In this document: positions 28,114 to 36,558 of the stretch, piece after piece
How positions within the stretch are numbered: position 1 is the stretch's first letter
How the letters are laid out: each line of letters begins with the position of its first letter
DNA from: Streptomyces sp. XD-27
GTDB lineage: Bacteria; Actinomycetota; Actinomycetes; Streptomycetales; Streptomycetaceae
Assembly (NCBI RefSeq): GCF_030553055.1
Contig: NZ_CP130713.1
Location: forward strand, 5,580,001-5,644,000
Direction: 5' to 3'
Length of the DNA: 64,000 bases
The notes under the pieces: generated by a model
Told to the model about the DNA's origin: nothing
Seen by the model: only the letters and a program-made list of their open reading frames with translations
Database searches by the model: none
Program-made: the position numbers and the translations under genes

Positions 28114-28776
28114 CTAGAAGAGCCGCAGTTTGTCGTCCTCGATGCCGCGCAGCGCGTTGTAGTCCAGCACCACGCACCCGATCCCGCGGTCCGTCGCCAG
28201 CACCCGCGCCTGCGGCTTGATCTCCTGCGCCGCGAAGACGCCCTTCACCGGCGCCAGGTGGGGATCGCGGTTCAGCAGCTCCAGATAGCGCGTGAGCTGC
28301 TCGACGCCGTCGATCTCACCCCGCCGCTTGATCTCGACGGCGACCGTCGCCCCGTCGGCGTCCCGGCAGAGAATGTCCACGGGGCCAATGGCAGTGGCGT
28401 ATTCCCGCCGAATAAGCGTCCAACCGGCGCCGAGTGTCTCGATCCGATCGGCGAGCAGTTCCTGAAGGTGCGCTTCCACGCCGTCCTTGATCAGGCCCGG
28501 ATCCACCCCGAGTTCATGCGAGGAGTCGTGGAGGACTTCCTCCATGGTGATGATGAGCTTCTCGCCCGCCTTGTTCACAACCGTCCACACGGAACCGTCG
28601 CCCTCCTTGAGGGTGCACGGCGGGGACATCCAGTTCAGGGGTTTGTAGGCCCGGTCGTCCGCGTGGATCGACACACTGCCGTCGGCCTTGACGAGGATGA
28701 GGCGGGGGGCCGACGGGAGATGGGCCGTGAGACGGCCCGCGTAGTCCACGGAGCAACGGGCGATGACGAGACGCAT
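28114..28776 (-). CDS. nucS: Mismatch-specific endonuclease NucS/EndoMS
   Basis: A 220-residue nuclease that cuts both strands at mismatched bases. It supports the non-canonical mismatch repair of actinobacteria, which lack MutS/MutL. The N-terminal DNA-binding/dimerisation domain (1-~110) is followed by a PD-(D/E)xK nuclease core with the Asp in PVDILC and the VEIKR motif. The protein ends DDKLRLF, resembling the C-terminal beta-clamp-binding tail of the family. ATG 28776 gives the N-terminus [18 protein letters not shown] lies 8 nt before the ATG with no ribosome site, so the transcript may be leaderless. Convergent with the upstream NTPase-like gene. Confidence 0.93.
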   Translation of the reverse strand: MRLVIARCSVDYAGRLTAHLPSAPRLILVKADGSVSIHADDRAYKPLNWMSPPCTLKEGDGSVWTVVNKAGEKLIITMEEVLHDSSHELGVDPGLIKDGVEAHLQELLADRIETLGAGWTLIRREYATAIGPVDILCRDADGATVAVEIKRRGEIDGVEQLTRYLELLNRDPHLAPVKGVFAAQEIKPQARVLATDRGIGCVVLDYNALRGIEDDKLRLF

Positions 28777-28988
28777 GGTCGGCAACGCTACTCGACAGCG
28801 GGCGGTGCACGCGATTCGTCCACCGATGGTGCTGTTCGACATTGGCTGGTTGTGTGTGCATTCTCCTGGTGCCGATGCTGTGGCCGAATTACCGTTGAAG
28901 CGGGCGGTCGCCATACGGGCACGCTGCGTGAGTCGGCCGCCCGCCCATCCCTGAGACCCTGTCCCCGGGGTCGCGAGAGGAGAACCCA

Positions 28989-29381
28989 ATGTCGCTGGAC
29001 GTCTCACCGGCCCTCCTCGAACAGGCCGAGCGAGGCGAGGTCGACGAAGCGGCTTTCGTCGACTGCGTCCGGACCTCCCTGCCGTACGCGTGGGAGATGA
29101 TCAGCTCTCTGGTGGCCCAGCTCAAGGTTGACGGCGGTGAGTTCGCCGACAACCAGACGCCCCCGCCGGACGAGCACGCGCGCGGTCAGCTGCTGCGGGC
29201 ACTGGCGAGCGACGCGATTCGCGGTGCACTGCAGCGGCACTTCGGCGTGCGGCTCGCGTTCCAGAATTGCCACCGGGTGGCGGTGTTCCCCCTGGACGCC
29301 TCGGCCGACGAGCGCATGGCCCGGTTCACGTCCATACGAGGACAACTGCTGAACCAGTCCCCCGAACTGCGCGACTGCTGA
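28989..29381 (+). CDS. SCO5389-family conserved protein
   Basis: A 130-residue acidic, helical protein without signal peptide or membrane helices. It is well conserved in Streptomyces as the SCO5389 family, next to nucS, but has no known function. GAGAGGAGAACCC precedes ATG 28989. The gene is divergent from nucS and followed by a hairpin and a 24-bp repeat array. Confidence 0.82.
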   Translation: MSLDVSPALLEQAERGEVDEAAFVDCVRTSLPYAWEMISSLVAQLKVDGGEFADNQTPPPDEHARGQLLRALASDAIRGALQRHFGVRLAFQNCHRVAVFPLDASADERMARFTSIRGQLLNQSPELRDC

Positions 29382-29390
29382 CCTACCTTG

Positions 29391-29437
29391 GCTGCCGCTC
29401 CGGGGTGGGAGGTGCTTTTCAAAGCAGGAGCGGCAGC
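29391..29437 (+). terminator. Hairpin after the SCO5389-family gene
   Basis: An 11-bp stem GCTGCCGCTCC (29391-29401) pairs perfectly with 29427-29437; the loop contains a smaller TGCTT/AAGCA hairpin. It starts about 10 nt after the stop codon. Confidence 0.75.
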
Positions 29438-29478
29438 AACCCACGACTGCGGCACGCCGCTTTCGCCGGCCGTGTGTG

Positions 29479-29614
29479 TACGAAGGCTGATGCCCGTCTG
29501 CGTACGTCGACTGACGACCGTCTGCCTACCTCGGCTGACGACCGTCCGGGTACGTCCGCTGACGACCGGCCGCGTACGTCGGCTGAAGCGCGTCGGCGTA
29601 TGTCAGCTGAGCAG
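29479..29614. repeat. 24-bp tandem repeat, about six units, spanning the monooxygenase stop codon
   Basis: Units begin TAC/TAT at 29479, 29503, 29527, 29551, 29575 and 29599 (the last partial), consensus TACGTCGGCTGACGACCGTC. The unit equals eight codons and stays in the frame of the minus-strand gene. The gene's TGA (29605-29603) occupies the position that is CGA in three of the five other units (GGA and CTT in the remaining two), so the stop looks like a nonsense change inside a repeat encoding an eight-residue motif. Confidence 0.85.
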
Positions 29615-30637
29615 GGGGAGCACGTCCTGCCCGAGCCGCCGGACGTTCTCCTCGGTGGTGGCCAGATCCCCCGAGCCCTCGACCAGCAAGGCGAACCGCC
29701 GGATGCCGGTGCGCTCCGCGGTGGCCGCCAGCCGCTCCGCGCACAGCGCCGGCGACCCGACCGGGTGCAGCCCGCACAGCATCTCCGTGTACGCCTGGGG
29801 ATCGCGCATCGCGCGGTGCCGGCCGTCGACGGTCGTGTGCGCGGCCAGCCCCTGGCGCAGCCAGCCCGGCATCGCCTTCGTCAGCGTCTCCGAGGCTTCG
29901 GCCGGGCTGTCCGCGATCTGCGCCACCCCGGCCGAGACGTGCTCCGCCGCCGCCACCCGGTCGGGAGCGTGCCCGGCGGCCCGCGCGCAGTCCCGCCACA
30001 GGGCGACCATGTCGGCCTTCTCCTCGTCCCCGCAGTGCATGCCCAGCAGCATCGGCAGCCCGCGCTCCGCCGCGACCCGGACAGTGCCGGGCGAGGTGCA
30101 GGCCACGACCACCGGGGGCCCGCAGTCCGGCTGCCCCTCCAGGGGCTCGTCGGAGCGGGGGACCACCGGCACCTCGCGGAAGGTGAAGCGCTCCCCGTCC
30201 GCGCCCACGCGCGGCTCCCGCAGCCAGCGCAGCAGCAGGTCCAGCGACTCGGGGAAGCCCTCCTCGTACGCCCCCAGGCCCGTACCGAAAACCTCCAGGT
30301 CCACCCACGGCCCACCGCGCCCCACGCCGAGGGTGAAGCGGCCGCCGGAGGCGAGATGCAACAGCGCCGCCTGCTCGCCGAGGGCGACGGGGTGCGCGGT
30401 GGACAGCACGCTCACGGCCGTGCCGACGCCTATCCGGCGGGTGCGTCCGAGCATCAGCGCGGCGAGGGTGGCGGCGGACGGACACACTCCGTACGGAACG
30501 AAGTGGTGCTCGGCGAGCCAGACCGCGTCCAGCCCCACCGCCTCGGCGACGTCGGCGGACCGGATCGCCCGGTGCAGCGCCTCCGCCTGGCCCTGGCCCG
30601 GGAATTGAGCGGCCAGGATGAATGCCCCAACGCGCAT
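29603..30637 (-). CDS. F420-dependent LLM-class flavin oxidoreductase
   Basis: A 344-residue luciferase-like monooxygenase-fold enzyme (TIM barrel) that probably uses F420 or FMN. Family features are the N-terminal MRVGAFILAAQFPGQ, the AEHHFVPYG segment, VGTAVSVLSTAHPV and LGVGRGGPW. The substrate is unknown. ATG 30637 is preferred over an extension to 30709 because homology-like sequence begins there; AGGAGG is about 11 nt upstream. The C-terminus runs directly into an in-frame 24-bp repeat array. Confidence 0.88.
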   Translation of the reverse strand: MRVGAFILAAQFPGQGQAEALHRAIRSADVAEAVGLDAVWLAEHHFVPYGVCPSAATLAALMLGRTRRIGVGTAVSVLSTAHPVALGEQAALLHLASGGRFTLGVGRGGPWVDLEVFGTGLGAYEEGFPESLDLLLRWLREPRVGADGERFTFREVPVVPRSDEPLEGQPDCGPPVVVACTSPGTVRVAAERGLPMLLGMHCGDEEKADMVALWRDCARAAGHAPDRVAAAEHVSAGVAQIADSPAEASETLTKAMPGWLRQGLAAHTTVDGRHRAMRDPQAYTEMLCGLHPVGSPALCAERLAATAERTGIRRFALLVEGSGDLATTEENVRRLGQDVLPLLS

Positions 30638-30843
30638 GTCGCTCTCTGCCTCCTCTAATGGCTCGGCGCTCCGAACGCGCACCCCCTTACTGGCAACAAC
30701 GCCTGACACGTGCCAAGGGCACGGCCTCGGCAGGGAAGTTTTCAGATGATCACAGAGGGCCTGTGGATGACGCCTCCGGACCCGTGACGAACCCGCGTAC
30801 GCTGGTCACAGTCCGTAGCCCAACACCCTTTCCGAGGTGCCCC

Positions 30844-31167
30844 ATGTCACCACGCCGGAACCGCCCGCGAGGCGGTGCAACGGCCCCCGCCCACGATCCC
30901 GCGCCGCGCGACCGCCCCGGACTGGACCGGACGGAAACCTGGCAGGACGAGGAGTGGGTGGTACGGCGCGTCGCCGGTGCCGCCGCCACCAAGCACTACC
31001 GCTGCCCCGGCTGCGACCAGGAGATCCCGCCCGGCAGACCGCACGTCGTCGCCTGGCAGCAGCACTCCGGGGCGGACGACCGGCGCCACTGGCACACGGC
31101 CTGCTGGAACGCCCGAGACCGCCGGAGCGCGCGGCTCCAGCGGTCTCGTAACGCGCCGAGATATTGA
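30844..31167 (+). CDS. Small metal-binding-like conserved protein
   Basis: A 107-residue basic protein with an acidic-aromatic middle (TWQDEEWVVRRV) and a CPGCDQEI motif followed 23-26 residues later by HWHTACW. This Cys2-His/Cys arrangement looks like a small zinc ribbon. Homologues in Streptomyces are often labelled ATP/GTP-binding protein, but I see no P-loop. ATG 30844 is the start; longer in-frame extensions are not supported. It is convergent with the ABC permease gene. Confidence 0.72.
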   Translation: MSPRRNRPRGGATAPAHDPAPRDRPGLDRTETWQDEEWVVRRVAGAAATKHYRCPGCDQEIPPGRPHVVAWQQHSGADDRRHWHTACWNARDRRSARLQRSRNAPRY

Positions 31168-31197
31168 GCAGTCGGGTGGCGGTGGGCGGCGCGGGGT

Positions 31198-32229
31198 TTA
31201 CACGTCGCGCTTGTCCAGCATGGCGTACGCGGCGACCAGGGCGGCGGCTGCCATGCCCGTCATGATCCACAGAGGCTCCCAGCCGGACGGGCCGGACTCC
31301 GCGCCGCTGTCGCCGTACATCACGGCCAGCTGGATGGGAACCGAGTACTCGATCAGGAACTTCCGCATGTCCTCCAGGCTCGCGCCCTGCATGAACAGCG
31401 CCATCACCAGCGGCAGCAGCACGACGCCGATGACGGAGGTGATGGCGCCCGCCGAGTGCCGGATCAGGGCGCCGACCCCGAGCGCGAACAGCCCGAGCAT
31501 CGCCATGTACAGGCTGACGCCGACCGTCGACTTGAACCACTCCTCGTCGGTGGCCGCGACCGCGCCCTGCATGTCGCCGACCATCGAGTCGGCGATGAGC
31601 GCGACCAGCGTCGTGCAGACCAGCGTCACGGCGAAGGCCACCAGGAAGAAGACGACTGCCTTGGCGGTCAGCACGCGGGACCGGTTCGGGCACGCGGTCA
31701 GCGTGGTGCGGATCATCCCGGTGCCGTACTCCGAGGAGATGACCAGCACACCGAGCGTGATGATGCACAGTGTGCCCAGCAGGACGCCGAAAAAGCCGAG
31801 CCAGAGGGTCGAGTTGCCGTCGAGGTCGAGGTTGTCGCTCGAAGCCGCCGCTGACACGGTGATGAAGCCGATGCCGATGACCAGGGCGATCATCACGCCG
31901 AGCGTCCACATCGTCGAGCGGACCGACTTGATCTTGGTCCACTCGGAGGCGAGGGCGTGCCCGAGGTGCGTCCGCTGGATCGGGATCGGCGAGACGTAGC
32001 CCGGAACGGAGCCGGTGCCCTGGGCCTGGGGCTGGGGCTGGGGCTGGGCCGGGGCGGCCGCGGCGTACGCCTGCTGGGCCTGGACCTGGGCCGGGGCCGC
32101 GCCGGGTGCGGCATACGCGTGCTGCTGCGGCGCCGGGGCCTGGGCGTGCGGCACCGCGCCCTGCGGCGGTGCCGGGGGCTGATGCTGCGGGGGGTGGGCG
32201 GGCGCCTGGGGCTGCTGCGGGGTGGTCAT
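31198..32229 (-). CDS. ABC-2 type permease with Pro/Gln/Ala-rich N-terminus
   Basis: A 343-residue permease. The first ~95 residues are a low-complexity cytoplasmic extension of P, Q, A and Y. The membrane part starts with GHALASEWTKIKSVRSTMWTLG, the family segment of actinobacterial ABC-2 permeases, and has six helices. ATG 32229 overlaps the ATPase stop (ATGA). Its membrane domain resembles the permease at 34602-35378, suggesting duplication of the ATPase/permease module. The substrate is unknown. Confidence 0.88.
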   Translation of the reverse strand: MTTPQQPQAPAHPPQHQPPAPPQGAVPHAQAPAPQQHAYAAPGAAPAQVQAQQAYAAAAPAQPQPQPQAQGTGSVPGYVSPIPIQRTHLGHALASEWTKIKSVRSTMWTLGVMIALVIGIGFITVSAAASSDNLDLDGNSTLWLGFFGVLLGTLCIITLGVLVISSEYGTGMIRTTLTACPNRSRVLTAKAVVFFLVAFAVTLVCTTLVALIADSMVGDMQGAVAATDEEWFKSTVGVSLYMAMLGLFALGVGALIRHSAGAITSVIGVVLLPLVMALFMQGASLEDMRKFLIEYSVPIQLAVMYGDSGAESGPSGWEPLWIMTGMAAAALVAAYAMLDKRDV

Positions 32230-33503
32230 CGGGCGTCCTCGCTGTCGCGCTTGGTCAGATCGGCGGGGGCGGCGGCGGGCGGAGCCGGCGGGGCGGGCTG
32301 CGCCGGGGGAGCGGCGGGGGTGGGGGAGGGGGAGGGGCCCTGGCCCGGGACGGCGGGCGCGCCCACGCCCGGCTGCGCTCCCGGCCCGTACGGGCCCGGC
32401 GCCGCGGCGTACGGATTCGACTGCCGGCCTGGCAACGGGGCCCCCGCCTGCGGCGGTGGCGGCGCCGTGAACGCCCCGGGCGGCAGCGGCGCCGCCACCG
32501 GCTGGCCGGGCGGCATTCCGAACGGCTGCCCCGGCATTCCCGGCATCCCGCCCGGCACCGGCTGCTGGAGACCGGCCCGCTGGTCCGCCGTGGAGCGGTA
32601 GTCCACCGCGCCCTGCGTCATCCGCATGTACGCCTCTTCCAGCGAAGCCTGATGCGGGGACAGCTCCCACAGCCGGACGTCCGCGCCGTGCGCCAGGTCG
32701 CTGATGCGCGGCAGCGGCAGGCCGGTGACGCGCAGCGCGCCGTCCGTCTCCGGCAGCACCTGGCCGCCCGCCTCGCTCAGGACGGCGGTCAGCTTCTCGC
32801 GCTGCTGCTGCTCGCCGTCGGGCACCCGCACCCGCGCGAAGTCGGCGGAGTTGTAGGAGATGAAGTCCCTGACGCTCATGTCGGCGAGCATCTGGCCGCG
32901 GCCGATCACGATCAGGTGGTCGGCGGTGAGCGCCATCTCGCTCATCAGGTGGCTGGAGACGAAGACCGTGCGGCCCTCGGCCGCCAGCTGCTTCATCAGG
33001 TTGCGGACCCAGAGGATGCCCTCGGGGTCGAGGCCGTTGACCGGCTCGTCGAACAGCAGCACCTGCGGGTCGCCGAGCAGGGCGGCGGCGATGCCCAGCC
33101 GCTGCCCCATGCCGAGCGAGAAGCCCTTGGAGCGCTTCCTGGCGACGTTCTGCAGGCCGACGACGCCGAGTACCTCGTCCACCCGGCGCTCCGGGATGCC
33201 GGACAGCTGGGCCAGGCACAGCAGGTGCTGGCGCGCGCTGCGGCCGCCGTGCACCGCCTTGGCGTCCAGCAGCGCACCGACCTGGCGCGGCGCGTTCGGC
33301 AGCCGGCGGAACGGGTGGCCGCCGATGGTCACATGCCCCGCGGTCGGCTCGTCGAGCCCGAGGATCATGCGCATCGTCGTCGACTTGCCGGATCCGTTGG
33401 GGCCGAGGAATCCGGTCACGGCACCCGGCCGGACCTGGAACGACAGGTTGTATACGGCTGTCTTGGCGCCATAGCGCTTCGTCAGACCGACTGCCTCGAT
33501 CAT
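32226..33503 (-). CDS. ABC transporter ATP-binding protein with Pro/Gly-rich C-terminal extension
   Basis: A 425-residue ATPase. Walker A is GPNGSGKST, the signature region is FSLGMGQRLGIAAALLG, Walker B is VLLFDEPVNGLDPEG, and the switch region is VSSHLMSEM. The family domain fills about 300 residues. The last ~115 are Pro/Gly/Ala-rich low complexity, similar in character to the permease N-terminus. ATG 33503 is the start. It forms an overlapping pair with the permease at 31198-32229. Confidence 0.9.
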   Translation of the reverse strand: MIEAVGLTKRYGAKTAVYNLSFQVRPGAVTGFLGPNGSGKSTTMRMILGLDEPTAGHVTIGGHPFRRLPNAPRQVGALLDAKAVHGGRSARQHLLCLAQLSGIPERRVDEVLGVVGLQNVARKRSKGFSLGMGQRLGIAAALLGDPQVLLFDEPVNGLDPEGILWVRNLMKQLAAEGRTVFVSSHLMSEMALTADHLIVIGRGQMLADMSVRDFISYNSADFARVRVPDGEQQQREKLTAVLSEAGGQVLPETDGALRVTGLPLPRISDLAHGADVRLWELSPHQASLEEAYMRMTQGAVDYRSTADQRAGLQQPVPGGMPGMPGQPFGMPPGQPVAAPLPPGAFTAPPPPQAGAPLPGRQSNPYAAAPGPYGPGAQPGVGAPAVPGQGPSPSPTPAAPPAQPAPPAPPAAAPADLTKRDSEDAR

Positions 33504-33598
33504 TCTCCGCCCTTCAACGAAATTGCAGGGCGTTCGTGCCCCCGTGCGGGTAAGGAGAATAACTGTGCGCCACCGGTTCCGTGCCTCCTCAACCGAGA

Positions 33599-33690
33599 GC
33601 GGACCGTGACCTGAAAGCGGACTGTGACCTGGGAGCGGACGGACCGTGACCTGGGGGCGGACGGACCGTGACCTGGGAGCGGACCCTGGT
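33599..33690. repeat. 18/22-bp tandem repeat, four and a half units, at a gene 3' end
   Basis: Units start GCGGAC at 33599 (18 bp), 33617 (18 bp), 33635 (22 bp), 33657 (22 bp) and 33679 (partial), with core GGACCGTGACCTGGGA. The longer units contain an extra GGAC duplication. The partial unit abuts the stop codon CTA (33691-33693) of the minus-strand gene. Confidence 0.8.
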
Positions 33691-34605
33691 CTATCGCCCG
33701 GAGAGGCGCCGTCCCAGGGCGGCGAACGCCTCCTGCGGCAGCGCCCAGCCCTCCTCGCGGAAGATGGCCCGCCCCGCGGCGCGTACGGCCGCGTCCGCGC
33801 GCGCCCGCGCCACCCACGTCTGCGGATCGGGCCCGAGCAGCTCGCGCAGCCGCCCCGAGGCCGCGAGCAGTGCGACGAGCAGCTCGCTCTGGTCGCCGCC
33901 GCCGCGCCGCGGTGTCCCGTCGGGGCCGGTGAGCACGCCGTGCACGCCCGCGTACACGTAGGCCGCGGTCAGCGGTTCGGCGGACGGCAGCGCCATCGGG
34001 AAGTCCGCGCCCGGGAGCAGCAGGCGCCGGTAGTTGGGGTGCTCGGTGGCGTCGACGACCCTCAGTTGCTCGTCGTCGAACCAGCTGACCACCACCTCCG
34101 TCCGGGCGAGCGGGTCCGCGTACGGCGCGGCCGCGACGTACCCCGCCGCCCCGATGTGCGCCGAGACCCCGATCCCGATCCCGCGTACGGTCACCCGCGC
34201 CATCGGCAGCGTCATACCGACGCCGCGACGGGTGAACTTGCGGCGCAGCTGCGCGGGGGAGGCGTTGGAGCCCACGGCGATGACGGGGTGGCGTGCCGCC
34301 ATGACCGCCGCGCCCAACCGGGTGAGGACCGCGTCCAGCGGCTCGCCGCCCCCGCGGGGGCCCTCGGCGCGGCCCCCGCCATGGCCCTCAACGCCGCCCC
34401 CGCCGTGCCCGTAGCCGCCGCCCGCGCCGTGGCCGTAGGGACCGGCGACCGGCCAGCCGCCCAGCGGCCCGCGCCGGGCCGTCAGTACCCACAGTTCGCC
34501 GCCGTGGAGCAGGGCCGGGCCGGAGACGGGACGGCCGGGGTAGGTGAGCGGCTGGTCGAGGGGCACGTCCGTGAACCCCAGGGCCTCAAGACTGCGGTCG
34601 CTCAC
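33691..34605 (-). CDS. Conserved hypothetical protein co-transcribed with an ABC transporter
   Basis: A 304-residue cytosolic protein without membrane helices. It has a His/Gly-rich low-complexity stretch at about residues 50-80, then an AVGSNASPAQLRRKF segment and a C-terminal region with YVYAGVHGVLTGPDG. The GSN-x-SP motif recalls gamma-glutamylcyclotransferase-like folds, but this is weak. GTG 34605 overlaps the permease stop (GTGA), so it is the last gene of the ATPase-permease operon. Function unknown. Confidence 0.7.
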   Translation of the reverse strand: MSDRSLEALGFTDVPLDQPLTYPGRPVSGPALLHGGELWVLTARRGPLGGWPVAGPYGHGAGGGYGHGGGGVEGHGGGRAEGPRGGGEPLDAVLTRLGAAVMAARHPVIAVGSNASPAQLRRKFTRRGVGMTLPMARVTVRGIGIGVSAHIGAAGYVAAAPYADPLARTEVVVSWFDDEQLRVVDATEHPNYRRLLLPGADFPMALPSAEPLTAAYVYAGVHGVLTGPDGTPRRGGGDQSELLVALLAASGRLRELLGPDPQTWVARARADAAVRAAGRAIFREEGWALPQEAFAALGRRLSGR

Positions 34606-35378
34606 GCGTCGCGCTCCTTCAGCAGCAGGTATCCGGCGATCAGCGCGCCCACCACCCACAGTGCCATGATCGTGAAGCCGCCCCACGGTCCGTACGGCGC
34701 GTCGTCGCCCGCCGTCACCACCTGCATGATCCTCTGGCCCGCCTGGTCGGGCAGGTAGTCGCCGATCTTCTCGGTGGCGGAGACGTTGCCCAGGATGTTG
34801 GAGACGAGGAAGAAGAAGGGCATCAGGATGGCCAGCGAGAGCAGCGGGCTGCGCAGCATGGTGGCCACGCCCATGGCGAAGACCGTGATCAGCGTCATGT
34901 AGAGCCCGCCGCCGAGGACCGCGCGCAGGACGCCGGGATCGCCCAGCGACGCCCTGAGATGGCCCAGCATCGCCTGGCCGGTGAAGAACGCCGCAAAGCT
35001 GGTGATCATGGAGACCGCGAGCGCGAGCAGCGTGGCGATCGCGATCTTGCTGAAGAGGAACGTGCCGCGCTGCGGGACCGCGGCCAGCGAGGCGCGGATC
35101 ATCCCCGTGCTGTACTCGTTGGAGACCACCAGCACCCCGAAGACGATCATCGCGAGCTGGCCGAGGCCGGTCCCGGCGAAGCTGACGAAGGTCGGGTCGA
35201 AGGTGAGCCTGTCGTGTGCCGACAGGTTGTCGTAGCCGTTCTTGACCAGCGCGCTGATCAGCCCGCCGAGCGCCACGGTGATCACCACCGCGAGCCCGAG
35301 GGTCCACACCGTGGAGCGCACCGACCTGATCTTGGTCCACTCCGAGCGCAGGACCTGCGTCACCACCGGCATCCTCAA
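34602..35378 (-). CDS. ABC-2 type permease
   Basis: A 258-residue membrane protein with six helices. It begins MRMPVVTQVLRSEWTKIRSVRST, the same actinobacterial permease motif as in the neighbouring module. Its start overlaps the ATPase stop by 4 nt and its stop overlaps the following gene by 4 nt. It acts with the ATPase at 35375-36382; the substrate is unknown. Confidence 0.9.
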   Translation of the reverse strand: MRMPVVTQVLRSEWTKIRSVRSTVWTLGLAVVITVALGGLISALVKNGYDNLSAHDRLTFDPTFVSFAGTGLGQLAMIVFGVLVVSNEYSTGMIRASLAAVPQRGTFLFSKIAIATLLALAVSMITSFAAFFTGQAMLGHLRASLGDPGVLRAVLGGGLYMTLITVFAMGVATMLRSPLLSLAILMPFFFLVSNILGNVSATEKIGDYLPDQAGQRIMQVVTAGDDAPYGPWGGFTIMALWVVGALIAGYLLLKERDA

Positions 35379-36382
35379 GGCCCCTTCCGCTTCCGCCAGT
35401 CGTGCCCCCAGCCCCCCGGCACCGGGACGGGCCCGGCCTCCGGCTCCGTCCCGGTCGCGGCATCGGCGGCCGCCGCGGCGGCGTGTGCGTGGTACTCGAC
35501 CGACTCGGCCGTGAGCCGCATGAACGCCTCCTCCAGCGACGCCTGCTGCGGGCTCAGCTCATGCAGCGTGATCCGGTGCTCGGCGGCCAGCTCGCCGAGC
35601 CGCGCCGGATCCGCCTCGTCCACCTCGATGCTGCCGTCCGCCCCCGCCGACACCTTGTACCCGGTCGCGGAGAGCACGTCGTGCAGCCGCTCCCGGTCCG
35701 GCGAGCGCAGCCGTACGTACGCCCGGGAGTTCCGGGCGATGAAGTCGGACATGGAGGTGTCCGCGAGCAGCCTGCCCTGCCCGATGACCACCAGATGGTC
35801 GGCGGTCAGCGCCATCTCGCTCATCAGGTGGCTGGAGACGAAGACCGTGCGGCCCTGGCCCGCCAGCTGCTTCATGAGGTTGCGGATCCAGTGGATGCCT
35901 TCCGGGTCGAGGCCGTTGACCGGCTCGTCGAACAGCAGCACCCGCGGGTCGCCGAGCAGGGCGGCGGCGATGCCCAGCCGCTGCGCCATGCCGAGCGAGA
36001 AGGCATTGGTGCGCTTGCGCGCGACGGAGGTGAGGCCGACCATCTCCAGCACCTCGCCGACGCGGGCGCGCGGGATGCCGTTGCTCTGCGCGAGGCACAG
36101 CAGATGGTTGTACGCGCTGCGGCCGCCGTGCACGGCCTTCGCCTCCAGCAGCGCCCCGATGTACCGCAGCGGGTCGGTGAGCCGGCGGTAGTGCCTGCCG
36201 TCGATGAGGACGCTGCCCGCGGTCGGGTTGTCCAGCCCGAGGATCATCCGCATGGTGGTGGACTTGCCCGCGCCGTTGGGGCCGAGAAATCCGGTGATGA
36301 TGCCGGGCCGGATCGTGCAGGTGAGTCCGTTCACCGCCAGCTTGTCGCCGTACCGCTTGGTCAGCCCCGCCAACTCGATCAT
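35375..36382 (-). CDS. ABC transporter ATP-binding protein
   Basis: A 335-residue ATPase with Walker A GPNGAGKST, the signature region FSLGMAQRLGIAAALLG, Walker B VLLFDEPVNGLDPEG and VSSHLMSEM. It is very similar along its length to the ATPase at 32226-33503, and even the DNA is near-identical in stretches such as the Walker B region, so the two modules are paralogous. ATG 36382 is the start. First gene of an overlapping three-gene operon. Confidence 0.92.
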   Translation of the reverse strand: MIELAGLTKRYGDKLAVNGLTCTIRPGIITGFLGPNGAGKSTTMRMILGLDNPTAGSVLIDGRHYRRLTDPLRYIGALLEAKAVHGGRSAYNHLLCLAQSNGIPRARVGEVLEMVGLTSVARKRTNAFSLGMAQRLGIAAALLGDPRVLLFDEPVNGLDPEGIHWIRNLMKQLAGQGRTVFVSSHLMSEMALTADHLVVIGQGRLLADTSMSDFIARNSRAYVRLRSPDRERLHDVLSATGYKVSAGADGSIEVDEADPARLGELAAEHRITLHELSPQQASLEEAFMRLTAESVEYHAHAAAAAADAATGTEPEAGPVPVPGGWGHDWRKRKGP

Positions 36383-36482
36383 GCAGCCACGCTAAGTGCG
36401 CCCCGCGGCCGTCGCCACCGGAGGGAATCCGTGGAGAAGTCATAAGGAAACTGGCGAGAAATCGGCGGCTAACCGGCGAAAA

Positions 36483-36526
36483 ACGTGTGCGGCGGACCCT
36501 AAAGGCAAAGGGCCCGCCGCACACGT
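36483..36526 (-). terminator. Terminator of filP
   Basis: A 13-bp perfect stem ACGTGTGCGGCGG (36483-36495) pairs with 36514-36526, with an inner CCCT/AGGG pairing. It lies 32 bp downstream of the filP stop and upstream of the ABC ATPase gene. Confidence 0.8.
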
Positions 36527-36558
36527 ATGTCGGAAATCGGGTGACTACCGCCCGGACT

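Noticed and set aside
29479..29614. CRISPR-like array
   Set aside because: Units are contiguous without unique spacers, degenerate, and no cas genes are nearby.
31198..36382. Duplicated ABC modules as part of a mobile element or biosynthetic cluster
   Set aside because: No transposase, integrase, inverted ends or biosynthetic genes; the same order is known in other streptomycetes.
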